Part shown: one piece after another, positions 34,501-42,519 of the stretch
How the letters are laid out: each line of letters begins with the position of its first letter
Position numbering within the stretch: position 1 is the stretch's first letter
Assembly (NCBI GenBank): GCA_963377175.1
Contig: CAUJNA010003239.1
Coordinates: forward strand, 585,596 to 649,595
DNA from: Effrenium voratum
Lineage: Eukaryota; Sar; Dinophyceae; Suessiales; Symbiodiniaceae
DNA length: 64,000 bases
Direction of reading: 5' to 3'
The notes under the pieces: generated by a model
Database searches by the model: none
What the model was told of the DNA's origin: nothing
Seen by the model: only the letters and a program-made list of their open reading frames with translations
Made by a program: the position numbers and the translations under genes

Positions 34501-35075
34501 GTGCCGATGGCCCTGACATCCGCCCCAGGGGAGGCGAGGGCGATGAGGGGATCGTTTACCCCCCCATCACGGCGGACAACGTCCACGGCGTGGTGGGTAA
34601 GGACTACCGGAAGAAGAACTATCCGGTGGAGATGAAGCATGTCTTCTGGGCGCACATGGAGTGTGGCCTGGTCCTGAGCTCCGTCACCCCGTGGGAACTC
34701 ATCCCGAAGACAAAAGGGGAGACCCGGGGGGGCTACATGTGCAAGTATTGTAAGGGGTACTGGCGTGCCGGGGGAGGGGGCACCCGCCTCCTCCAGATCC
34801 GGGCCGGCAAGGCCATCTTGCAGCTGGTGTTGGACGAGCCGCCGGAGGGCCTCTACAACCGCTGGGTGAAGGAGCGGCTGGAGTACTACCGCCGGGTGGA
34901 GCCCTCGGCCCCGTTGCGGGACGTCTCCATCGTGGACCAGAAGGTGCCCAGGTTCAGATTCAGCCAGACCACCCAGACAGGCCACGTCTCCAATGCCATC
35001 TGGGAGCTGATTCTGCGGAATCCGGAGGCTGCTGCGCTCAAGCGCATCGATGACATCGCGAAGGGGGCCGCGTGA
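31539..35075 (+). CDS. ORF1: 1178-aa retroelement protein with CxxC zinc motif
   Basis: The frame is open from ATG 31539, the first ATG after A1, to the stop at 35075. I do not recognise the family. The N-terminus is Ala/Lys- and Glu-rich and looks disordered. A zinc-ribbon-like cluster C288-x2-C291-x11-C303-x2-C306 (CPCC...CMGC) follows. The middle is Ala/Glu-rich and helical, with a likely coiled coil at about residues 455-490. The C-terminal third is Trp-rich and compact, with another pair C1068-x2-C1071. Five copies of the element's hairpin motif lie in frame and read as VPKALT or GAEGPD/GADGPD. By position it could be a gag-like or nucleic-acid-binding protein of the recombinase unit; this is inference. 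There is no protease, RT or RNase H signature. Confidence 0.8.
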   Translation: MYAPAYAGAAVAEAKAKAKASMAKYLASLVKREEEGWTVLAAEVPQAPDERFFSSADELEQAPLIPAKRKAEDEPMEDAAPGVAQVPKALTRPPGAFLELLNPPEEDVPMEELLAKDEKELPMPRFPSAAARLEEARLDARADAKWQRRRELMAKVKEQASSEEDENPAAPPPGGSVFTKALKVSEGLYQFSDDQMAGDFPCFDATTATRLRRLQAKDVQRLLRGFEGPQLKRGGLERVVEAFYIAKMKYEHEARLSTPGQQVGKRAGLGYGGLENRPLGKVPTSWICPCCTMPWVKKGATKCMGCGKKTEPIDTATNSATLEMAGTHWQLTVDDQGNAVWTAARSAGAEGPDTDRARDLKLSASVDVSELATDPMACENPDQASFSDFVPSSVRAVIRNCPMELDEEFLTAPPGERPPLPGDKEEGQECRAFHPSAVKAFKIQTRLNATTIAQEEAKKADQVEAVERSAAVLHELQGGAIDGGGDGGLLLKNLDLDLFREKLLDKLGADWGRPTPELLQAQTTAEEAKAKHQARQAKGSLETRMLEPIAPPFSAWPSEVRVAIETGVFEPTTAWRDFSMDDLTSLTDSYLEAKAVISLGRNPFPAALLSDLPDLTGIPMPKAGGSGAARPGAEGPDRPPTIPPASGSGVTSSGAEGPDKPSATPVGLDTKDPEVQLSVLRWMMSKRVGEVRIFAGRWVRRPGPVHVPDWAKNLTKVNPEALEKGTHPRNHQVGGLPWARYSVDELHQQAKAGDRPYPGDLRSIFWAAPHDPDEDFHWTRQISSWTLPGLLGMFGHSYTLRQLWGVWESLPLLQGPRQRGPKNKAQNQTRLEGWETLKEDARCFLKEEGLPFPQTGPEWRLVYRAMGKVLAARAFLTDTPAEVMQLPVQDVADSKEQMILRAVCDERISVPVESLQQFPEVYKALMDRIGGPGALAEVKVNWRCNTKQWWVGAVPDSVAPSIYRKLGYTNDMIKLMGLDPSAPGCRTGADGPDIRPRGGEGDEGIVYPPITADNVHGVVGKDYRKKNYPVEMKHVFWAHMECGLVLSSVTPWELIPKTKGETRGGYMCKYCKGYWRAGGGGTRLLQIRAGKAILQLVLDEPPEGLYNRWVKERLEYYRRVEPSAPLRDVSIVDQKVPRFRFSQTTQTGHVSNAIWELILRNPEAAALKRIDDIAKGAA

Positions 35076-35181
35076 TGATGCGGGACAACGCCATCTTCCG
35101 GCACACCATCCAGGACCGCGGCCATCCGGAACGGATGCGCAGCGCACCCCGGGGGGGGGACAGCTGCCGAAGGCGCTGATA
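31791..35181 (+). repeat. Hairpin motif copies 1-6 (in and just after ORF1)
   Basis: The motif CAGGTGCCGAGGGCCCTG or a variant starts at 31791, 32578, 33430, 33496, 34498 and 35161. The fold is CAGG-T-GCC-GAG-GGC-CCTG, a 7-bp stem with one bulged T and a 3-base loop. The third loop base varies (A, A, G, G, T, A). At 32578 the second pair is G-T. At 35161 G4-C15 is replaced by C4-G15, preserving pairing. Confidence 0.85.
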
Positions 35182-35189
35182 TCCCCCCC

Positions 35190-35429
35190 CAGGGAACAGC
35201 GCAGGCCCAGACTTGCACCAGGCGAGGAAAATTGGCGCGGCTTGGGCTGATCCGGGGTGCGCCTGGTTCCCCTCTCTTGTTTGGTTTTCCCTTTTCGGGG
35301 CGGCTCCCTGGGTCCCCCTTTTTCCCCCGTTTCCTCCGTTTCGGGGTTGACTTTCCGGGGTTTTGGGGGGCCCCCTGTTGTTTGGTTGGGGTTTGCACCT
35401 AGGGACTAGGCCCCCGGCTCGAGTGGATC
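35190..35429 (+). promoter_or_regulatory. Spacer with pyrimidine tract and possible trans-splice acceptor
   Basis: A C/T/G-rich, A-poor stretch (about 35265-35395) leads to TTTGCACCTAG with AG at 35401-35402, 27 bases before the recombinase ATG. Dinoflagellate mRNAs receive a spliced leader at such acceptors. This would give the second ORF of the unit its own 5' end. The evidence is composition and position only. Confidence 0.4.
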
Positions 35430-37610
35430 ATGATGATGTGGAGGCCCCGCCTCCCTTCCCCGTTTGGGACGACCTTCCTAGGGGCGCCAACCGCGCTCCA
35501 GTTGATTTTGCATGACCTTGGATTTGCACCAGTGCAGTCGGACGGGGAAATCCTCGTGGCGTGCTGCCTGGAATGGGTCAAAAAGGACAAGGTCGCCAAC
35601 CCGGATGCGGTGGTCTTTGACCCGCGGCCGTGGACACGGATCGTGGGGCTGGCACCTGACGGCAACCACGTCCTGGTGGCCTCGGACACCTACAACTTGA
35701 TCCTCGCGAGGATACTCGGCTCCCAACCACAACCGCTGGAGGAGGCGGATTTGGAGCTCGCTACTAAGACCCTGCAACAACTTCTGTTTCGTGCGGCAGG
35801 CGCCAGGCAATCGCACACCTATTCTCCACTGGAAATGGAACAGGCCATCCGGGACCGCGAAGAGTGGATCCTTTCCGGATCGATTGAGGCCCCGGATGTC
35901 CTGGCAGTGGCCAACAAGTGGCGGCATTGGAAACCAGGGAAGATCAAAACCCAATTGCCGACATCTCAGAGAGCGTTGGAACAACACTTGAGGGCCAGGT
36001 GGTTGGAACGCCTCCTGGGATACTTCATCCCCTTCCGGCACCAGATCCCCTACATGCACCAGGTGATGGGGGCCAGGGAGCTGGAGGAGTTTGGCCACCT
36101 CTTTGGTGATGCCCGGTTCCGTACCATCCGGGCACACTGCTTGGCCTATGAGGGCATGCGCAAGATCGGCTTCCAGAACCTCCCCTGGACGGCCGGCGAC
36201 GTCCGGCACCTCATGAACCAGGCGGTCACGTTGGAGGTCACCCCGGCGAAGCTCCAGAAGTGGTGGGGCACTTTAAAGTGGCTCTCCATTAAACTCGGCA
36301 TGCTCAACGTTGACGAACACAAACAACTCCTGGAGAAGCGGAAAGCCATCCAGGAGACGCTGGTGGACACCCAGGTCAAGCCACAGCGCAAGGCGGTGGT
36401 TCCGACCCGGGCAATTGTTTGGGCCCTGGAACAAGGGGCAGAAGGGGCCCCGCCGGAGAACCGGGTCCCGGAGCTGACCAAAGCAGTGGACAGGTACATC
36501 ATGGCGATGGCCAGGTTCAACCTGGCCTGCAGTGCGCGCTTCAACGACGTGCAGCACACCTCGCCGCAGACGGTCAAGTCCACGAGCAACACCCTGGAGC
36601 TGCTGGCCTGGCAAACGAAGACCACGTCGGCAGTGGCCATCAAACGGAACCCGGTCCCGCTCATCGCCCCATTGTTCTCCTTCTCGGGGGCCAGATGGTG
36701 GATCCCCTTGGAGCGGTGGTGGAAGAGATTCAGGGCCTCGGAGGAGTTCCGCGAGATGGACTACCTGATCCCCACGATCAACAAGGACAGGACGGGCTTC
36801 ATCCCCCGCCCAGGAACCCCAGACAGGTCCCTGAGGTGGCTCAAAGACGCCTTGGGGAAGCAGGGCGCGCCAGTCAAGGACGTGGCTGAACTCTCATGGT
36901 ACTCCTTCCGGGTCTTCATGCCGGATTTGGCATTCCAGGCGCACATACCGAGGGACCAGCGCCAGTACCTGGGAAACTGGTTCAAGGAGTCCACGGCGGA
37001 TGTCTACACCCGGGAGAAGCGACACGTGGTGTGCTCCATCTGGGACCAGGTCCTCCAGAAGCTCCCGTCCATGCAACTCGAGGCAGGAAGGGCGGTCCGA
37101 GTCGACCTCGGACATGAGGACTGGGAGGACAAGGTGGAGTGCCCGGCCTCACCGAAGGCCTTGTTCAAGGAAGTCCCGGACACACCGCCCTCGAATGCCA
37201 GCTGGGATGTGATCCCCGCCAACAAGCCGGCCATCACCAAGATGGCTGCGGATGAGGTGCCCCCGCCTCGGGGTCCACTGACGGTGGTAGCCACCACGGC
37301 CCGAAAGGGTCCCACCAAAGCTTACAGCATGCACCTACTGGACACAGATGGAGTCACAGTGGGGTGCGGCTGGAGGCCGGGACCGCTCAAGATTTCGGAG
37401 CTGGCGGAGCAGGACTTCCATGCTGAGCCGGAGGTGTACCTGGGATGCACCAGATGTTTCCGGCATTTCACCTTCCCGAACACGTGGATGGCCGTGGAGC
37501 CCTACGCAGCACAGGACTCCGAGGCCTCCATCTCCCTCTCCTCGGACACCGACGAGAGCGTGGACACTCAGTCGGACAAGGAGGCGGTCGTCCTCCCGGA
37601 AATTGAGTGA
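35430..37610 (+). CDS. Tyrosine recombinase (YR) of the retroelement, 726 aa
   Basis: The ORF encodes a tyrosine recombinase, the enzyme that DIRS/Ngaro-type retrotransposons use in place of an integrase. Visible catalytic signature: R370 in ACSARFNDV, a candidate beta-hairpin lysine K397, R494 in WYSFR, W517 in LGNW and the likely nucleophile Y526 in ADVYTRE. Spacing R494-23-W517-9-Y526 equals that of the classical HxxR...H/W...Y block. The HxxR histidine is replaced by Tyr (Y491). An N-terminal core-binding-like helical part (about residues 190-330) precedes the catalytic domain. The C-terminal 150 residues are Pro- and Asp/Glu-rich and end without a known domain. I used the first ATG of an ATGATG pair. 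The frame is intact. Confidence 0.85.
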   Translation: MMMWRPRLPSPFGTTFLGAPTALQLILHDLGFAPVQSDGEILVACCLEWVKKDKVANPDAVVFDPRPWTRIVGLAPDGNHVLVASDTYNLILARILGSQPQPLEEADLELATKTLQQLLFRAAGARQSHTYSPLEMEQAIRDREEWILSGSIEAPDVLAVANKWRHWKPGKIKTQLPTSQRALEQHLRARWLERLLGYFIPFRHQIPYMHQVMGARELEEFGHLFGDARFRTIRAHCLAYEGMRKIGFQNLPWTAGDVRHLMNQAVTLEVTPAKLQKWWGTLKWLSIKLGMLNVDEHKQLLEKRKAIQETLVDTQVKPQRKAVVPTRAIVWALEQGAEGAPPENRVPELTKAVDRYIMAMARFNLACSARFNDVQHTSPQTVKSTSNTLELLAWQTKTTSAVAIKRNPVPLIAPLFSFSGARWWIPLERWWKRFRASEEFREMDYLIPTINKDRTGFIPRPGTPDRSLRWLKDALGKQGAPVKDVAELSWYSFRVFMPDLAFQAHIPRDQRQYLGNWFKESTADVYTREKRHVVCSIWDQVLQKLPSMQLEAGRAVRVDLGHEDWEDKVECPASPKALFKEVPDTPPSNASWDVIPANKPAITKMAADEVPPPRGPLTVVATTARKGPTKAYSMHLLDTDGVTVGCGWRPGPLKISELAEQDFHAEPEVYLGCTRCFRHFTFPNTWMAVEPYAAQDSEASISLSSDTDESVDTQSDKEAVVLPEIE

Positions 37611-37623
37611 GGGGTGGATAGCG

Positions 37624-37969
37624 CAGGTGCCGAGGGCCCTGACACGCTTCCCCCCATGCCTCAAGGCAAGGAGGCAGGGGGAGAGGGCGCAGGTGCCGAG
37701 GGCCCTGATACGCCCGGCACCCCCCAGAGGCCCAGCCCCGCGGCCAGTGGGGAGCGCAGGTGCCGAAGGCCCTGACACGCAAGGGGGGAGACACAGGTGC
37801 CGAGGGCCCTGAGATGTTCTCACCCCTATTTTGGGGGGCCAGTGCGCCGGGAACCAGGGGACACAGGTGCCGAGGGCCCTGAGACATCCCAGGCAGCGGA
37901 TTGACGGGGTCCGCACCGGGTGGACCGCAGCCGGACCGCTGGACGCACAGGTGCCGAGGGCCCTGAAAT
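37624..37969 (+). repeat. Hairpin motif copies 7-12
   Basis: Six same-strand copies of CAGGTGCCGAGGGCCCTG start at 37624, 37690, 37757, 37794, 37864 and 37948. They fill the 3' untranslated part between the recombinase stop and B1. Only the third loop base varies (A at 37757). Sequence between copies is unrelated. Confidence 0.9.
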
Positions 37970-38067
37970 GCGACAGCGGGACCACACGGCATACGTGGAG
38001 GGAGGACCTCCCCAACGACCAGCTCGTCCGTTGGTATTGGCAGCTGATGCGATCCGTCCGTTGGGGA

Positions 38068-38220
38068 TGGCATCAATTCTACTCCCATCAGCTGCTGAGG
38101 GGAGCTGCCCAGTGGAGCTGGGCAATCCTCCCATTTTGGCACTAATCCTTATGCGGCGTAAAGGATGCACCGTTTCGCGATTAAGGTACCAGTAGCACCA
38201 ATGTGGTGCTTTGAAGAGTC
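38068..38220 (+). repeat. Terminal repeat B1
   Basis: The 153-bp repeat starts TGGCATCAATTCTACTCCC and ends TGCTTTGAAGAGTC. It appears identical to B2. It contains three small stem-loops: TGCCCAG/CTGGGCA, ATCCTT/AAGGAT and AGCACCA-ATG-TGGTGCT (38194-38210). It abuts A2 without a gap. At the junction the short arms GCTTT (38208-38212) and AAAGC (38227-38231) flank a 14-base spacer, as in a minimal recombinase site. Confidence 0.93.
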
Positions 38221-38335
38221 TGGGCTAAAGCGTTAACCGTAGGTGGTCGCTTGTCTTGACTCTTAATAAGTATCCACTTGGGCCACCATTTTGGCTCAAG
38301 TGGACCTTTTGATCTTTGTCTTGTGATTTGAAATC
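38221..38335 (+). repeat. Terminal repeat A2
   Basis: This is A1 minus one T (GATCTTTGTC against GATCTTTTGTC). It carries the same stem-loop (38274-38303) and the same 15-base spliced-leader match (38286-38300). A gag-like ATG follows at 38351, 15 bases downstream, as ORF1 follows A1. Confidence 0.93.
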
Positions 38336-38350
38336 CCGCCCACCCACACC

Positions 38351-39643
38351 ATGGCGGTGACACCAGATGAGTTGGTGGCACCACCACAGGAAGTTCCTGG
38401 AGTGTACACGGACGCAGTGGCTAAGCTCCACAAGACCGCCAGGAACCTCATGGTCCTCAAGGGCATCCCGTGGTTCATCCAAGCGACACTGTCGGATGAG
38501 GGCTTTGTCTCGATGGAGGACCTCGCGACCCGGTGGGACTCGCCCGACCGTGCAAGGGAGACGGCGCCGGGGGAGTTGGGCTTCGCCCCCAACAACCACC
38601 ACTACACGGATGCTGCGGGAACGAGAGGACGCACATGAGGAGGGTGTTGCGGAACACCGCGTGCATCCTCTCGAGCTGGTGGCGAGTTTTGGGCTCGCCC
38701 CGCTCTTCCACCTCATCCTCCCGGTCCCAGCCATCAACCGTGCTCTTCTTAGTGGTCTTCCATGGCCGTTCTCCTGGCTCCGGGAGTGCGCTTACCAGGT
38801 ATTTCATGGGGATGAAACCGATCTCGCCTCCTGCGCAGAGCTTGAACTGGCGCTTCACCAGCTGGTCGCTTCCTTGAAGGGCCAGCTTGGGTTTGGTGAG
38901 CTTGGTCTTCTCCTCCCAAACCCTCTCCAGCTGTCCCCGTTCGCACGAGACCGTGAGATTCGGGGCGGTGTCCCCGGGCGTGTGTGGCCCGGGTCCCGCT
39001 GTTGCATGCGCCCCAACTCCCATGGATCGTTGAGCCGCGTGAACCACCTGGAACATGCGGGCCGCGATCAGCCGGGAGGTCAGTTCGGCCAGTTCGACAT
39101 CACCCGGGAGGACTTGGAGAGCTGGTACGAGTGGTTCTATGGTGAGGACATCGGGGGCCGTTTTCCCCCGCCAGAGGACCACGTCCTGGCAATTGCCGAA
39201 CGCAACGCATGGCGAAAGATTCACGAGAAGATGCATGAGGGCAACACCCTCAGGCGGCCATGCTGTCGGTCAGGCAGGACACATTGTTCTGGACACGTGA
39301 GGTCTATGAGAAGATCAAGACCTTTTCCAGGGGCCGCCCATCAACCAGGACATCCATGGACTACGCACCACCTCAGAAGGGCAAGAACAAGTCCAAGGGC
39401 AAGGGGAAGTCCAAGGGCAAGCCTGGGAACAAAGGGAAGGGTAAGACCCCCCACCCGAACAATCAGGCGTCCCGGGGCGGTAACAAGCAGGCAGCCACCG
39501 ACCCGAAAGGGAACCAGTTCTGTAACAACTGGATGCGCGGGCGCTGCCCGGGCAACTGCGGCCGCACCCACAAGTGCAACCTCATCCTGGCAATGGGCCG
39601 CATCTGCCTGGGGGACCACCTCCCGCAGGACTGCCCGGGTTGA
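38351..39643 (+). pseudogene. Gag-like gene with CCCH zinc motif, broken by an inversion and a frameshift
   Basis: The protein-like signal runs in three pieces. The N-terminal part (38351-38618, +) starts MAVTPDELVAPP and includes GIPWFIQATLSDEGF. The middle part (about 39086 down to 38619) reads on the - strand and contains LTKPKLALQG, VKRQFKLCAGG and EPGERPWKTT. The C-terminal part (39087-39643, +) contains DITREDLESWYEWFYG and LAIAERNAWRKIHEKMHEG. A small deletion near 39255 then shifts frame to a Lys/Gly-rich tail and C-x7-C-x3-C-x3-H (CNNWMRGRCPGNCGRTHKC). Taking the middle part in reverse makes the text continuous at both borders. The position right after A2 and the basic tail with zinc finger fit a gag-like nucleocapsid protein; I infer this from architecture. 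Confidence 0.65.
38619..39086 (-). other. Inverted segment inside the gag-like gene (about 468 bp)
   Basis: The - strand frame through this segment has protein-like composition, while the + strand frames lose it at both edges. GAAC at 38619 and GTTC at 39083-39086 are a 4-base inverted repeat at the breakpoints. Breakpoints are accurate to within a few bases. Confidence 0.65.
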
Positions 39644-39677
39644 CTAGGGGCGCTGACCCCTACCCCCCGGGAGGCCT

Positions 39678-39984
39678 CAGGTGCCGAGGGCCCTGATAAG
39701 GCCCGGGGGGGCGAGAAGGGGCGCAAACGCCCCAAGCAGGCACAGAAGCCCCCTCCTGCAGGTGCCGAGGGCCCTGACACAGGGGGGGGACAGGCCAGGT
39801 GGCGGCCATCCTCGGCGGAACAAGGATGGGGACGGCAGAACCAGCGTGCACAACGCCCTCGCCGTGATCAGAACAGCCACACAACCGGCACAACGGCGGC
39901 GCCTCAGTCCCGAGCCACAGGTGCCGAGGGCCCTGATATGGCGGGGACGGGACGGTTCCCCGCAGGTGCCGAGGGCCCTGACAC
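39678..39984 (+). repeat. Hairpin motif copies 13-16
   Basis: Copies start at 39678, 39759, 39918 and 39963 between the gag-like stop and the polymerase frame. All have the GAG loop and the full stem. The possible start ATG at 39938 lies two bases after copy 15's CCCTGA. Confidence 0.9.
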
Positions 39985-42289
39985 GGGGGGCCGCACCCAG
40001 AAGGCCCGAGTGCCGGATGACTGGCAGCACACCGCAACGCCAAGGGACACTCCCAGGAAGCAGCCGATCCCACTTCCGGCGCCCAACATCATCAAGCATA
40101 ACCCGGTGGTTTTCCACAAGAGCTCGGTGGGGCTGAATGAAGGGGGCCAACGCCTTTCAGCTACCCCCCTGACAAGTCCAACGGAGCCGTCACCGGGATT
40201 GGACATCTTCCCGTGGATGGAGAACATCCCTGAGCGTCTGGTACAGCGGCTGAGATGGACACAGGGCACATCGCCCAAAGTTCCATCCAGTGGGCCCATC
40301 ATTGTCCTGCTCTATGCAGGCAAGGAAGACCCAACTTCCTTGGACAGCTGTCTTCATGCCAACTACCCACACCTTTCCAGCATGGTGGTGGCGGTAGACA
40401 TCCTACGGTCTGGACCAAAAGGGGACCACGATATGCTCCAACCCGAGCTGTATGGAGCTCTTTGCACGGCAGCAAAGCAGGGCCGAGTGGTCTTCATTGG
40501 AGGAGGACCCAACTGCAGGACATGGTCCATCCTGCGCCACATACCAAAACCGGGGGCTCCCACCCCGGTGCGAGGGCGCACTCCAGAGACACTTTGGGGC
40601 CTTCCACACCTGGACCAGGCCGCCCAGACTCAACTTGATGATGACAGCATCCTCATTCTGAGACAGATGTACATCACCAGCCTGGCAAGGGCCTCACGAG
40701 CGGCGGTTTCTCTGCCAGGGCCCAGGTCCTTCCTGGAACACCCGGAGGACCCAGTGGTGAGCAGCTCGCTGCCCAAAGCCAAGGAATGCTCATCCTTCTG
40801 GATCACAGAGGAGGGGCAGCTTTGGATGGAGGAGAACTCCTTGACAGCAATCTCCTTCGACCAGTGCCGCCTGGGCCAGCTGGTCAAGAAGGCCACTACG
40901 CTGGCCACGGATCTCCCGATCCAGGACTGGGATCAAATGCGGTGCACGCATCAGTCACATGTGGGCACCAACGAGTCCTCGACTCTTAGCAGATACCCTT
41001 GGGATATGATGGCAGGCCTGGCCAAAGCCATCGCTGTGTCACTCGCAGCGCCGGGGCACATCCGGATCCCCTCACAATTTCCGGGAAACCCCAAGGAACC
41101 ACCTAAGGGGCGGGGGTCGGACCCCCCGGAAGGCCATTCCCCCCGGGGAAAACGGGGGCCCAGTCAAGGAGGCGGTCCCTCCTCATCACACCAGGGCTCA
41201 AAGCCCGGAGGCAAGAACGCCCCGAAGCCCCGCCTGCACGGGCAGTTCCACCCTGAGGCAGACACCGTAAGCCCTCGTGGAACAATGAACCCAGACTTCC
41301 CATCTCCCATGCCCCCGATGGCCGGAGATGCGGAACAACTGGGGAAGGAGGGACAGGGGGACCAGGTCCTGGACCGCCCCGAATGCCTGCCCGCTTTCAG
41401 GGTCCCACACCTCACTGACCGGGTGGCGATTGTCCAATTGGGTTTCCGCTCACGCCCCCTGAGGGATGGGGGGGGAAAACCTTCCCCAGGGAGGCTCAAC
41501 CCCCCTTTTCGGAGAATTTCCCCATTGGCTACTTTGGGCGCCCTGATCATGACCCTTACCCGGCCCTGGATTGACAAGGTCCGAATGTCCCTGGCATCAG
41601 GTGCCACCACACACCCCTTCCAGGAAGCCGACCTCGAGGAGCTGCGGGCTATCCTAGGACCGAGGCACCTCCATGAACGATGCCCAGGACAACCCTTCCT
41701 CCTGGACTTAGTGTCGCACTTGGCATCCCTTTCAGGTGACCCTGATTGGGAGTTCCCCCTAACACTGAAAGAGGGGGTCCCCTTGGGAGTCTCGGACCCT
41801 ACCTTGACCTCCCCGGGAGTTTGGCCCACTAAGGAGGAGCTTAAGGGAGAAGCCTGGCTGGGGGAAGATCCCCCCCCGCCAGTGGCTCATGATAACTACC
41901 CAACGGCTGAACTCTTTGCCAAGGAAATCGAATCAACCTTTTACGAGGAACGAGCCTTGGACATGGTGGACGGGCCCTTCACTCGCTCCGAGGCGGCAGA
42001 GAGGTGCCGCTGCAAACCGGAGGAACTTTGCCCGGGCCCCCTTGCAGGGATTGATGAGTCGGACAAGATCAGGACGATCTATGATGGCTCAAAAGGGGGA
42101 GCAAACGCACACATCCAGGCTCACACGGAGGAGAAGACCACCGCACCGATGGTTGGAGACTGCCTCCATGCCATCCACTGGCTCAGGACAGCGGCGGACC
42201 ATCCTCATCTACTCCGAGCCCCATCCTCGGGCACTGATCGGGATGCACCAGCCGGTGCAGGGGCAGTCCCCAATTGCCGAGGGCCCTGA
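39938..42289 (+). pseudogene. Polymerase gene, 5' part: methyltransferase-like domain and start of reverse transcriptase
   Basis: This 783-aa open frame contains at residues 120-350 a domain resembling a C5 cytosine methyltransferase fold. It shows VLLYAGKEDPTS, VVAVDI, GGGPNCRTWS with the candidate nucleophile region at C193, SFLEHPEDP (ENV-motif position) and a CRLGQLVKKATTLAT stretch. A Pro/Gly-rich linker follows. From about residue 690 the N-terminal RT fingers begin (DKIRTIYDGSKGGANAHI, then DCLHAIHWLR). The frame ends at TGA 42287-42289, which is part of hairpin copy 17. RT motif A appears only 240 bases later in another frame. The methyltransferase assignment is moderate; the classical PPC and ENV motifs are altered. 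Confidence 0.65.
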
Positions 42290-42434
42290 GAGGGACCCCC
42301 ACAGCACCAGCCTGTTCCAGGTGCCGAGGGCCCTGATAGGGGCAGGCGGATGATGGAGACCTCCGGCGGCCTGGCTCTCCGCGGTCAACACCCTCAGGGA
42401 AGGGGCCACTCCCAGGTGCCGAGGGCCCTGATAG
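42271..42434 (+). repeat. Hairpin motif copies 17-19 interrupting the RT coding region
   Basis: Copies start at 42271, 42318 and 42413. Copy 17 (CAATTGCCGAGGGCCCTG) has lost two outer pairs and supplies the stop codon of the upstream frame. They lie in about 240-330 bp of non-protein-like sequence between RT fingers and motif A. Confidence 0.85.
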
Positions 42435-42519
42435 GAGGGCCCCATTCCCCCCAACCCCCCAGGCACGGAACGCCCTGGGGGGAGCAGGGGGGAACCCCTG
42501 ACGTGGCAGCCGCCGACAC

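Noticed and set aside
38120..38150. Spliced-leader gene at CCATTTTGGCACTAAT in B1
   Set aside because: It shares only CCATTTTGGC with the leader. There is no donor GT or Sm-site context.
38367..39647. A single 426-aa gag ORF
   Set aside because: It stays open, but only 39087-39251 of it reads as the gag-like protein. The first half is out of frame or antisense to the protein-like signal.
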